A stretch of 64,000 nucleotides of DNA from Rhododendron vialii (lineage: Eukaryota > Streptophyta > Magnoliopsida > Ericales > Ericaceae): the NCBI RefSeq assembly GCF_030253575.1, contig NC_080568.1, positions 1,939,501 through 2,003,500 of the forward strand. The letters are read 5' to 3'. The notes under the pieces are model-generated. The model did not search any database, had not been told where the DNA came from, and saw nothing but the letters and a program-made list of their open reading frames with translations. The translations under genes were made by a program, and so were the position numbers. Position 1 is the first letter of the stretch. Each line of letters begins with the position of its first letter. Below, in pieces: positions 46,572-56,054 of the stretch.

Positions 46572-48380
46572 TGATGCGCACCCAATATTGTAGATATTTG
46601 GTGCGACTAGTCCCATTTTATGTTGCTTTAACTTGTATTTATCTAGCTTTTATAACGATATTGCACGTAAGGTGTGTTTTTAGTGTTTTCAGGTAAAACG
46701 TGCAAATAAGGCGCATTTCAACGCCATGGATGGCCCAAGTGCTTCCAAGTACCCGAAGACCCTGTCGGCCCCTTAAAATCTGTCTAAGTATGGAAAAATG
46801 ACTTTCAGAAAAAGTATCGATTCTCGAGATTAAAAATGGCGGTAATTAATCCTTGAATTTTTGTAAGAGTAACTACAAAGTTACAAGGTTTTATTTGAAG
46901 AGCAAGGTCATGTTTTGAGCCATTTTCTCTTGCGAAAAACGTGCAGATTTCCATTTTACACTAAAAATGGGGGGTTGACATTTTGATTTAATTGAAATCT
47001 TCAAATTCTGGTAATGCCATTGTTTCCAAATGGGGGGTACTTTCTTATTTTCATTAAATAAATTAAAGTAAAGAAAAGGTAAAAGAAAGGTTTAAAATGT
47101 AGTCTTTACTTAAGTTTAGAGAATGAAAATAAGGTGCTGAGATGCTGTGGAAGTTGCTGGGAGCCGTCGGGTGCCAAGTTCTGGAGGCTGACTTGAAGAA
47201 CCAGAGATAAGCTCTGCGTATCGATACGGATTAAGCGCTGTATCGATACGCGTTGGTTATCTTTCCAAGCAGAGAGTCCCGTATCGATACGGCCATAATA
47301 TGTATCGATACGGGATTGTTACGGGAGATTGGCCTTTTCAGCTTAACGATGTGGTATCGATACTTTGCTTATTCTGTATCGATACGGAGAGCTTCCGACC
47401 AGATATTTTGCTACTTTTTGGACTTTCCATTTATGGAATAGTTGCTACTTATAGTATGTTTTTAGATATTTGAGGAGAGAGAAACCCATTGTGTATAAAT
47501 AGGGATCTCCTCTCTCCCCTTTGTTATCTAGTTAATTAAGAGCTTTTAATTTTCTTCCATTAATGTTCTTTCAAGCTTTTCTAGTGTAATTCCTTAAGAA
47601 CTCAAGTAAGTAATTCTCGTTTGTTAATTTCTCGTTTATTAAAGTTGTTCCTACGGACTAGATCTTTTATAATATCAAGTTTGTTTTCGTTTTCATCGGT
47701 TAAAAGTCATGTCTCGTTTTTATGCTTTCTTTCATGCTTTAGCTATGTGTGAGTAGTTGATAGGCCAAGTCTCGGGGTAATCTTTCCCGAGTACTTAGGT
47801 GGTTATTTGGTTCTCAAACCTTCGGGCTTAAAATCTTGGTTTTCGGAATTTCATGAACCTAACCTTTTTGGTCTAAGCGAGGCGTGTTAACTCCTTGGTA
47901 TGAAGTTTAGTCAAGCGGTCTTGGCGAGCGACATATTGAGGGCTCGTGGCCCCCTACGTGTTAGATACATTAGCAAAAATAGGTTGATTCAATTCCGGTT
48001 AATCACATCTTTTGATAAACGTAGTCATTAAAGCTAAATTCTCCGGGCGTGAGCACGCGGTCGTGGCTCTCGCCTGAGTTAAATTGAGAACCGGTAACAT
48101 CCTTTGTCAAGGGTTAGACGATCCCTAGACTTGCCTCCTTTTAGTTTATTAAGCGTTATCCTAGTCTTTTGCCTTGGCAATTTTCATCGTTTCAAAGCAA
48201 AACCAAGTTGGCCGTCTTAAACGCCACAATCCACCATATAAAATCTACATTCCGATTAAGCTACATTCGAATTCTCTGTGGGTACGATCCCGGACTTCCG
48301 GATATTATGCTACCGACGACCTAGCCCTACGCTTGGGGTATTCAACCTTATATTTGAAGGCGAGGTTTGAAGGCGAAGCA
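46572..48380. mobile_element. Solo LTR (1809 bp) inside the CACTA element, 5-bp TSD
   Basis: Begins TGATGCGCACCC, ends GGCGAAGCA, and is flanked by the exact duplication GCTAA at 46567-46571 and 48381-48385. TG...CA ends with a 5-bp duplication are diagnostic of LTR integration. No gag-pol, primer-binding site or second LTR lies nearby, so recombination between two LTRs has removed the body. Inside are four 'gtatcgatacgg'-type near-palindromes (47219-47390). The block 'tctctgtgggtacgatcccg' near the 3' end resembles the R/U5 part of Athila/Tat-type Gypsy LTRs. Confidence 0.88.
47215..47390. repeat. GTATCGATAC palindrome cluster in the solo LTR
   Basis: Six or so copies of GTATCGATAC within 175 bp, most followed by GG or GC, spaced 20-45 bp. 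It lies upstream of a TATA-like 'gtataaatag' (47495), so it may be a promoter-proximal enhancer array of the retrotransposon. Confidence 0.6.
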
Positions 48381-48385
48381 GCTAA

Positions 48386-49520
48386 CATCACTGTTCTGTT
48401 TAGAGGCACAACAAAAGAAGACATTTTTTTTTCCTTTCACAGAAACCATCTTGTATCATGCTAATGTTTATGCTTAACCATAAAACTCGTGTGAATTAGA
48501 ACCTAAATAATCTGTTATCCAGACATATTGTGAACATGATAATTTACAACTTGCTAATGTTCGATACCTGCCAGATTAATTGTACTTCGGCCCCTGACTC
48601 AAGTAATACAATATTTAGCTCTAAATCTTCCTTACGCCAAAACCAGAAACCGTGTATCACATCTATATTGTCTTAGATAGTAAACTGTTTCGACAAATAT
48701 GGAACAAACTAAAATAGAAACACAGCTTTGCTCCTTCAATTTGTTAGGGATATATATTACCCGTTCCAAGTTCAAAGTATAGACTGCTATGAATAGTTTG
48801 GAATGAATCAAAAAGCCCCAAAATCTTTTCCGAAACAAAATGTATTCCCCTACAAAGACCCTAGCCTCGTATCTGGGCAATAATCAAGAAAAAAAATCAA
48901 AACAAACGAGTCTTTGCCTTAACGGGTGCAAAGCCCAAAGTAACATGACATTAATCGGATGAAAGGAAACATATAAAACCCCTAACGATCTTCTTGTGTT
49001 TTCTGGGCAAAATCGTACTGAATATTAAGCCCTAGTCTGTAAGAATCGAGGAAAATCAAACTCAACCTGTTTAGGGCTTCTCTGTTCGTTGATTCTTTGC
49101 CTCAATTGGTGCAACAGGTTTGCTTCTTTCTGTATACAAATTAGGGATCTAGCATAAAAAAGAGAGAAAAAGAGGGAAATCATACAAGGAGAATATTTGA
49201 TGGAAGAACAACTCACGATTGAAACCCAGAAGAATCGAACTCACACTGATATCTGATACAAAGTGAATAGAGAGGAAGACCAGTGCAAATCTGTCGATAA
49301 ACCCATCTGAACCGAACTCACGCTGCAGACCTCTTGACGACCTAATGACTGAAATATTGGAAGAGATTGAAATATTTTGAGGGAAATCGCACCCAAAATT
49401 TAGAGATGGAAAAGGGGAAAAGAGAGTGGCCCCGAAAATTGGTAGAACGCTATGGTAGAGTTAACGAAGACGCTGTTGTTTTCTTTCCCCTTTTGTTCGT
49501 GTCTCTCAATGCCAGGAATG
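48386..49520. other. CACTA interior right of the solo LTR
   Basis: No transposase or further captured exon recognised. 48620-49330 shows short frames on both strands without homology I know. It may be the captured upstream region of the NAT gene, since it lies 5' of the first NAT exon, but nothing proves this. Confidence 0.35.
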
Positions 49521-49683
49521 CTATTATTGCCTCCCCAACAATAGCATTTTAAAAAGAATGCTATCAATTTATGCTATTAAAAGTGGTGTAAGCAGGAACG
49601 CTATTATTGTTTCCTCTACAATAGCTTTTTAAAAAGAATGCTATCAATTTATGCTATTAAAAGTGGTGTTTGTTGTAGTGGTT

Positions 49684-50044
49684 GATTGGTTTTGGTTTTT
49701 TTGATTTGGGTTGGTTCTAATCTTTTGATAAGAGGTCCATTTACTTCATGCCCAAACAGCATCCGAACCGACTGAATTGCACAACGCTCACGGACGGGCA
49801 TAGATGGGGAAAACGGCAAACCGCCACGAGCGCATCGGTTTGGGAAACCGAACTGCCCAAAACCAATCAGCCGCAGGCAACCCTACCGTAAATAGGTGAA
49901 AGTGCTGCTTCACTAATATTTTGGGGACCAACAGTAAAATTAAGCCGATGGATATATATCCCCCTTCTAGCCGCTACATATGATAAACCTCTAACAGATG
50001 TTTCAGAAGAAAAGGGTAAGGTGTTGGGGGAATTCAGGGGCGGA
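49684..50044. other. Old flank between the CACTA element and the next LTR
   Basis: Continues the host sequence interrupted at 42599. Contains 'aaccgaactgcccaaaacc' words like the 40.9- and 42.2-kb duplications. From about 50036 ('aggggcggagctac') begins the transposon whose other half restarts at 52680. Confidence 0.4.
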
Positions 50045-50679
50045 GCTACTGTCACGCCCTCGATTTTTAACTTAAATTAATAATACAATTTGAAATACAA
50101 AGTCCTCACAATCGTATATACATTACCCCAAAATACAATGCAGTTTCCAACTATCCACAACCTGGCCTACAAATACAACTTTTCAAAATAGGAGTTTCAT
50201 AACAAACGGTTTGTTTTACAAGAAATATAAAGTACTCTCCAAAAATAGCTTCACTTGATATTGCCAGCATGCACTTCAAGCACTCCATAACCATGACCTG
50301 CAATGAACCTGAAATGGTAGGTTGAGCAAACACTGCCCAGTAGAGTATTCTATGCTCAAACTATATGTAAATTTGATGAATCATGCACCATGAATGAGTG
50401 TGTATTGACAGATGCGCCCAAAGTTTGAATGATTACCAACGAGCTGCACTCTTTGATCAGGGGATTCTAGACTTTACCAGAACGTCACTAACCGTTTACT
50501 CCTCGGACTAGATACATCAATGAACCCGCATCCATCCACCTTAGTCTACAATCAATATTCTAAATCATTTTATTACTCTTCGTACAATATTACAATCTTT
50601 CTTGTGTCTACAGTCATCATCTTCAAATCCCTTTATTATATTATCTTTCCTTTTAATAAGATATTTCCATCCATAGTCA

Positions 50680-50890
50680 CTAGGGTCACCTCGGGTCTAT
50701 TTCCCTCGAGCGCAAGGTCACCCCGAGTCTATTCCCTCCATAGCAATAATCAGTTGGGTCACCTCGGGTCTAGTTCCCTCGGGTCTTTTCCCTCAATAGC
50801 AATAATCAGTTGGATCACTTCGGGTCTAGTTCCCTCGAGCGCAGGGTCACCCCTAGTCTTTTCCCTCAATAGCGACCACTTGGGTCACCG
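50680..50890. repeat. Tandem repeat array 1 in the LTR
   Basis: Four units built from 'gggtcacctcgggtcta', 'ttccctcgagcgca' and 'ccctcaatagcaataatca', about 55-65 bp each. Confidence 0.75.
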
Positions 50891-51639
50891 TTCACATTTT
50901 TCATAATCGTCATCGTTTCATAATCAATTTCATCATCACTCTGTCAAGTGTGCCACAAAACTTTAATCAACCATTGCATAGCTCTACAAATGTGCAAGTC
51001 CATACATTTTCATTAATTTACCCATTCGCATCAGACATAGCGTATTAAGCCTATATATACATAATCCTACAATACTCTATACATTAGTTTCTACACTTGA
51101 ACCTCATAGGACGGGGGCCAAAAGAATTGAAAGACTTGACGAGTCGTGAGGACACTAGTTATTATATCATCTCAACAGTTGTTTCACAACATCGATTTTC
51201 ACTTCAAGCATTCTAAACAATCTACCAATCCACCACACGTCCTCACCGTACGTCTAAGTACACTCCTATACTTTCACATACCACATATCAGCCCACGTCT
51301 AGACTCTGTGATGCCCGATCTTCTAGTTTCTATACTTGGAGTCCGTAAAACATATACTAAAGGAATCTAAAGAATCCTACGAGTCGAGAGAAAACGGATT
51401 GCAAGACTACTCATCGGGTCCCTAGACATGTTCAAGTATATCGTTCGTATTTCAATGTGTAATAACGTCCATTTTTCATTTATTTACACAACGAGTTTAT
51501 TTATGTCTATCGGACACCGCTCTAGTGTGAAACAAGTAACACTCTTCAAAACACTAGAAAGAATGCATAACCAAACCCATTGGAGTCGATGAGAAATTTC
51601 AAAATGTGATTTGGAAGATATAGGAAAGCAGCTGAAAGA

Positions 51640-52050
51640 TACTACAGTAGCTCAATCTCCTATCGGTAGGTGAATGAGTCCTACCGGTAGAACTTGACCT
51701 ACCGACAGAGATTGGAAACTGGAAACTGGAAGGCCAACATTTGAACGAAAACTTGAAGGCCAACATTTAAATGAAAACTTGACCTATCTATCGGTAGGTG
51801 AACAAGTCCTACTGGTAGAACTTGACCTACCAATAGAAACTGAAAACAGGAAGGCCAACATTTGAACGAAAACTTGACCTACCGGTAGGTATCGGTAGGT
51901 GAACGAGTTCTACTGGTAGAACTTGACCTACTAGTAGAAACTGAAAACAGGAAGGCCAACATTTGAACGAAAACTTGAAGGCCAACATTTGAACGAAAAC
52001 TTGACCTACCGGCAGGTGAAAAGCTCCTACCAGTAGAAGTTGAATATGTT
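51640..52050. repeat. Tandem repeat array 2 in the LTR
   Basis: Three to four units of about 100-120 bp containing 'ctaccggtagaacttgacct', 'gaaggccaacatttgaacga' and 'atcggtaggtgaac'. Many carry the palindrome CTACCGGTAG. Confidence 0.8.
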
Positions 52051-52734
52051 GAGCAACTTTTGTTATTGGAAAATTTCTCAATCGTCCTACCGGTAGGGAG
52101 AGCAACTTACAGACGATTTCAATAGAAAATTTTAGGTTTCGATCCAATCTTAATAACAACCGATACCAACTCGAACAAAGCATAGAAGCACTCAAATAAC
52201 ATATAAAGAGAGGTAGAATTTCCTACCTTAAAGGTTTTGAGCAAAACCCGACCTTTTGACCAAGTCAACCATAGCTCCACGAGGTCCGATCACAAATTTT
52301 CTTGGATATTCGAAAAATCTGTACTCCGTATAGCAACTTTTATTCTCGGACCTTGTCCGGAATCACACCTTAGGTAGATGAAATCGAAGAGAGAAGAGAG
52401 GAGGGAGTTTTTGGACCGAGAGAAGAAGAGAGAGAGAGTGAGCCGAGAGTGAGGGAGAGAAAAATGGGAGTATTATTCTCTCCTTGGGAAATAAAAGAGG
52501 TGGGGGGAGGAATCTCCTGCTCTCGCACCACACCCTCATACGTGCACCTTTCGCATAATCACCCCTATATCATTCCACGAATATGTTACACTGAATATTT
52601 GCACCGTCTATTTCAATGGGCCGTACGAGATTTACAAAAAAAAAATAAAACATACAGCCCAAAAATATGGGTCTCTACACCTACCTTGGGCCCGGGGTGG
52701 CCCCGGAGCTTCAACTCCCTCCGAGCCTCTGAGT

Positions 52735-53095
52735 TTTAAATTTTTTATTTTGTATATACCTAATTTTAAATATTATTGATAATTATTCATGTATAGCCAT
52801 TTATAATCTTAATAATTTTGGTTTGATTTGATAAAAAAATTTATTTTACATTCTCATTTCTCAATTTTTTCCATAAATAAAAAATACTTACGTGATTGTT
52901 GAAGTTGCCTAAAGAAAAAAAATAAAATGTACTATTGATATATTTTAACTGCATTAGACTAGAATCATTTTAATATACAAATGTAATGTATTGAAAAATA
53001 AAATTTTTATAATATAATAAGTATATGTTTCGATAAAAAATATATGTCTATTAATCCGGCCCCCCTCGGATCAAAATCCTAGCTCATTGGGGTGC
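52735..53095. repeat. Dispersed AT-rich repeat, copy 2 (pair with 6838-7140)
   Basis: Colinear with 6838-7140, from 'tttttattttgtatatacct' to 'atatatgtctattaatccgg', with an extra 60 bp around 52915-52970. Its GC-rich left end lies at 52680-52735 and 50036-50049, split by the LTR. Confidence 0.65.
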
Positions 53096-53829
53096 TTTCC
53101 TTTTAGAAGCTATATACTTCTCATAATCACCCGTACATTTTAACAAGTGCACATGGACCATGGCATGGCATCAATAGTTTCGAAGTGCAGTGTTCAAAAT
53201 TTTGGCACATTTTACACATGGAATACGAACTTTTCAATGAAGTGATCGAACATGCAGTATTTGGCAACTGTCACTTCGACTTCGCGGCCAGTTTTCACGT
53301 GAAGAATTTCCTTGCGATCGCGGTTGATACAATGTTATTGCCCACATATGATGTGATACCACTTATCGCTCGAACACAAACTATCGGGTGTGCATAGTGA
53401 ACCTCATCAAGCAAATAAAGTGGCGAATTTTACGACTACTTCCGTGAGGGAAAGGTGCACTTTCGATCTGGATGTACATCAGACGGACCCATTGGTCCTT
53501 TTTTCTTTTCCGTAGTTACAATCACTGGGGTTGGCTTGAAACTTTTCCTCTAGCATTGCTCGGTGTATGTTCGGCAATAAGACAATATGCACCTAATATT
53601 TAGGCGAGGCCGGGCCAAACCTAAACATCCTTGAAAGAAATAAAATGAGTTTCAATAGACACACATGTTTCAGATGTTTCAATGATCACCATGTGTGTAT
53701 TCGGTAGATTCGGTTCAAATCCTTGAAAGAAATAAATGGTTGAAGATGGGGACACTTTAGGAAATATAAATATTTTAAATGAATGTAAAGAGTAAATTGG
53801 GGTTTTAGAGAAATTTTACGTATCCCAAT
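53096..53829. other. Intergenic DNA, no gene seen
   Basis: A 65-codon plus-strand frame at 53185-53397 has no recognisable features. Nothing else stands out. Confidence 0.4.
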
Positions 53830-53985
53830 TGAATAGCTAATTTTTTTTTTTTTTCCATTCGTTAAACATAATCTATGCTATCTTAGGAGACTTGAGGGAG
53901 GGAAATGAGACTTACGAGAATCGAACCTTGCCCAGATGCAGATGGGCATAAGACCTCACCATTGAGTTGAGGCAGCCAAATGCGC
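53830..53985 (-). mobile_element. SINE-like fragment upstream of the acidic-protein gene
   Basis: On the minus strand, 'ggctgcctcaactcaatggt' (A-box-like) is followed about 45 bp later by 'aaggttcgattctcgtaag' (good B box), and the fragment ends in an A run (T run at 53831-53846). This is the order of a tRNA-derived SINE. Confidence 0.45.
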
Positions 53986-54158
53986 CTATGGGTCCCCGAT
54001 TCATGTGAGTGAATGATCAAATCAAATGGGTGCAAAAGGGTCTTGTGGACATTGCAATTTTTAGTTCCAATGATCAAATTCGTTGGCAAAACTAGTTCAA
54101 CAACTATCCAATCACATGGCAACATGTGGCAAAAGGGAAAAGGCTCCTTATTTCTCAA

Positions 54159-54186
54159 CACGTGGGCAACTTTGTGTCTATTTAAA
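54159..54186 (+). promoter_or_regulatory. G-box/ABRE and TATA box of the acidic-protein gene
   Basis: ACACGTGGGC with core CACGTG at 54159-54164 and TATTTAAA at 54179-54186, about 160 bp before the ATG. A G-box this close to the TATA box is common in stress-, ABA- or light-responsive plant promoters. Confidence 0.5.
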
Positions 54187-54343
54187 GAACAAATCATTTC
54201 CATGAAGTGCAGAGTGTGAAGTGTAAACACACCCCTTATCCTATCGATCGAACTTGGCTTCAACTTACCATATACTTGTTCCTTCCTTCCAGTTCCATTA
54301 TTCTTTTGATTTTGTTGAGACACTCTTCGCGTTCTGTTTAGAA

Positions 54344-54838
54344 ATGGCATCAGAATTGCCAAATTGTTTGAGTTCTTCGACCGGTATAGATGCACTTGAC
54401 GAATTAGACGCCACAGAAATCGACGAATCCCTTCTGAGAGACTTACTAGAAGAACTAGAGGAGGATGAAGAAGTCAAAAATGACCAAAACAGTTGTAGTA
54501 CTTGTGCAGTTCAACCTACAGAAGCTACCGCTATGGAAACCGTGCATCCGGGGATGCTCGGTTGCGATGAGTTCTCGGAGCAAATAACCAGGTCCCACGT
54601 GCACGACTCTTTGTGGCTCGATATCATGGAAATGGATCCACCATCACCAATGATAATGAATGAGATGATGACGACGATGTGGTATGGAGAGTCATGTGTG
54701 GAGGAGGGGATAGGTGGAGGAATGGTTGATTTTGGGGGGAATGGATCAGAGGAGTCTCATCTCTATCATCATGGAGCTTTATCCATCGATAATTATGAAA
54801 CTCCTTATGGCTTCTTGTGGCAGCATGACAACTTGTAA
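54344..54838 (+). CDS. Unrecognised acidic protein, 164 aa, intronless
   Basis: The ATG at 54344 is the first in frame after the TATA box. The protein begins MASELPNCLSSSTGIDALDE and continues with a very acidic amphipathic stretch (EIDESLLRDLLEELEEDEE, residues 26-44), DSLWLDIMEMDPPSP in the middle, a Met-rich MIMNEMMTTMW segment and an aromatic end (YETPYGFLWQHDNL). It has no signal peptide or membrane segment. Acidic and hydrophobic residues alternate in the DSLWLDIMEMD region, which resembles acidic transactivation segments, but that is only composition. It could be a small plant-specific regulator. I do not recognise the family. Frame integrity, TATA box and G-box make it a likely real gene. 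Confidence 0.75.
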   Translation: MASELPNCLSSSTGIDALDELDATEIDESLLRDLLEELEEDEEVKNDQNSCSTCAVQPTEATAMETVHPGMLGCDEFSEQITRSHVHDSLWLDIMEMDPPSPMIMNEMMTTMWYGESCVEEGIGGGMVDFGGNGSEESHLYHHGALSIDNYETPYGFLWQHDNL

Positions 54839-54904
54839 TGTTGTTTTCCTTTTATTTAGATATGGATTGTTCTTAAATCTATCGAAACCTTAGCCGATTG
54901 ATGA

Positions 54905-55130
54905 TGTTCTTTTTTTAATGGAGGAACAGCCCTACAGCCAAACTACTATATGGTCCTGACTGCGCAACTCAAACCTCCAGAGGAGCTAGTGCAGCCATGG
55001 CCCCCACATGCATACTGCTGGGTACTCATCTGATGGAGAATTAAACTCTAGACCTTGAGGAGTACTTCCAAAGCCTGAATATCTGCCCGGGGCAACCCAT
55101 ATGTGTGCTGATTGATGATGAAAAAACAAA
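54905..55130 (-). mobile_element. SINE-like fragment downstream of the acidic-protein gene
   Basis: On the minus strand, 'ggtctagagtttaattctcc' resembles a degraded B box, and the GC-rich body ends in an A tract (T run at 54911-54917). Weak assignment. Confidence 0.3.
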
Positions 55131-55194
55131 ATGATTTCCTGCTTAATAAATTATGAAAAGTCTAAAGATACGAGTATGACTTATTTACGAAGCC

Positions 55195-55405
55195 GCTGTA
55201 AAAATATAATTTACGAAGTTGCTTGATCTCAGCCGTCCATTTTGGCATTGGACTGGTCCAATTTTAATGAAACTTTTTCCGAAGAAAGTTTAATTTTTCC
55301 CCAGAAAAGTTTCATTAAAATCCGGACCATCAAATATACTTTGGACGGCTGCAATTCACCCTCGTAAACTACTATTCACGGAAAGCTCCGTGAATTAGTT
55401 TTCTC
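55195..55405. mobile_element. Foldback MITE, GGATTTTAA family
   Basis: Arms: 'cagccgtccattttggcatt...ccaattttaatgaaactttt' against 'aaaagtttcattaaaatccg...actttggacggctg'. 'tttacgaag' and 'cgtaaac' lie outside. Same architecture as 2998-3180. Confidence 0.65.
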
Positions 55406-55849
55406 CTAAAGATACACATTTGCACCTCACTTGCACTCTGTGCGGGTCCCCTAGTTCATGTAAGTATGCATGTATGTAAGAGTGTGTGTATAATGTATCT
55501 GTTGCTAGCATGTTGAATAGTAATTTATACTATATGTCAAGGTACATCTTTGCTCTAATTATTTGTTCTTTTGAATTGTGAAGTTCGTACCATGTTCAAA
55601 AAAAGAAAACTACATAAGTTGTAAAAGGCATTCTTGTTCAGCAAAGAGTTGAAATCTTGGACAGAAGATTTCTTCAAGAACGAGAGAGAGATTTCATTGC
55701 CCACGTCTAGTACACTTCTGCTATGCCAATTCCAACATTAATTGAAATTTTTTGTACACAATGAGAAATCTCCTTCAGGTGAAGCTGTGAACACGACGGT
55801 TTACTCGTTGAATAGATGTCCAAGTCCAAACAAAGGCTCTCGCAAACAA

Positions 55850-56049
55850 AATCCCATTCAAAGATTGAGCATTTAAAGTTATCAGATTGAGATGATTTTT
55901 CCCTGGGGCATTTGAAAAAACATTCTACAATTAATTAATGAACGACTTAGATTGTTTTTGTAGAAACATATAATAAGCCTAACATTGCGATCTGCGTAGA
56001 ATCTGTGCGGTGAAAATCTGGGTCCGAAAATCTGTGTACAATACATAGC
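55850..56049. mobile_element. Foldback MITE fragment (TGCTAC family), right arm
   Basis: Matches the right arm of 26108-26504: 'atcagattgagatgattttt', 'catttgaaaaaacattctac', 'taatgaacgacttagat' and a 'ctgtgtacaatacatagca' end. No left arm seen. The 56055 LTR sits five bases after its end. Confidence 0.6.
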
Positions 56050-56054
56050 AACTC

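Larger units (their letters stand above)
42600..49680. mobile_element. 7.1-kb CACTA element carrying a captured host gene
   Basis: Perfect 12-bp inverted ends, CACTACAACAAA at 42600-42611 and TTTGTTGTAGTG at 49669-49680, with the 3-bp target duplication GTT at 42597-42599 and 49681-49683. CACTA ends and a 3-bp duplication identify the En/Spm superfamily. The subterminal 250 bp on each side is packed with direct and inverted 'gctat' and 'aacgctat' motifs, as expected for transposase-binding repeats. No transposase frame is visible, so it is non-autonomous. Its cargo is the transporter-gene fragment at 43215-45905 (minus), and a solo LTR (46572-48380) inserted later. Without the LTR and its duplication it would be about 5.27 kb. 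Confidence 0.9.
50050..52679. mobile_element. Solo LTR (2630 bp), imperfect 5-bp TSD
   Basis: Starts TGTCACGCCCTCGA and ends GGGTCTCTACA. The flanks GCTAC (50045-50049) and CCTAC (52680-52684) agree at four of five positions. Removing it joins 'ggggcggagctac' to 'cttgggcccggggtggcccc', which reads as the continuous left end of an older repeat (52680-53095). No coding region, no second LTR. Start and length resemble the LTR at 56055, suggesting related families. Confidence 0.7.

Noticed and set aside
47253-47441. ORF across the GTATCGATAC cluster
   Set aside because: Random frame in noncoding LTR sequence.
42600-49680. Intact NAT gene merely interrupted by transposons
   Set aside because: Five in-frame stops, missing C-terminal exons, and CACTA ends with target duplication on both sides of the fragment.
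53880-53985. Functional tRNA gene on the minus strand
   Set aside because: It has A- and B-box-like sequences, but I could not fold a complete cloverleaf with an anticodon arm. A SINE head fits better.
54254-54343. 30-residue N-terminal extension of the acidic protein
   Set aside because: It would begin at TTG. The first in-frame ATG is at 54344, and the extension lies in the leader.
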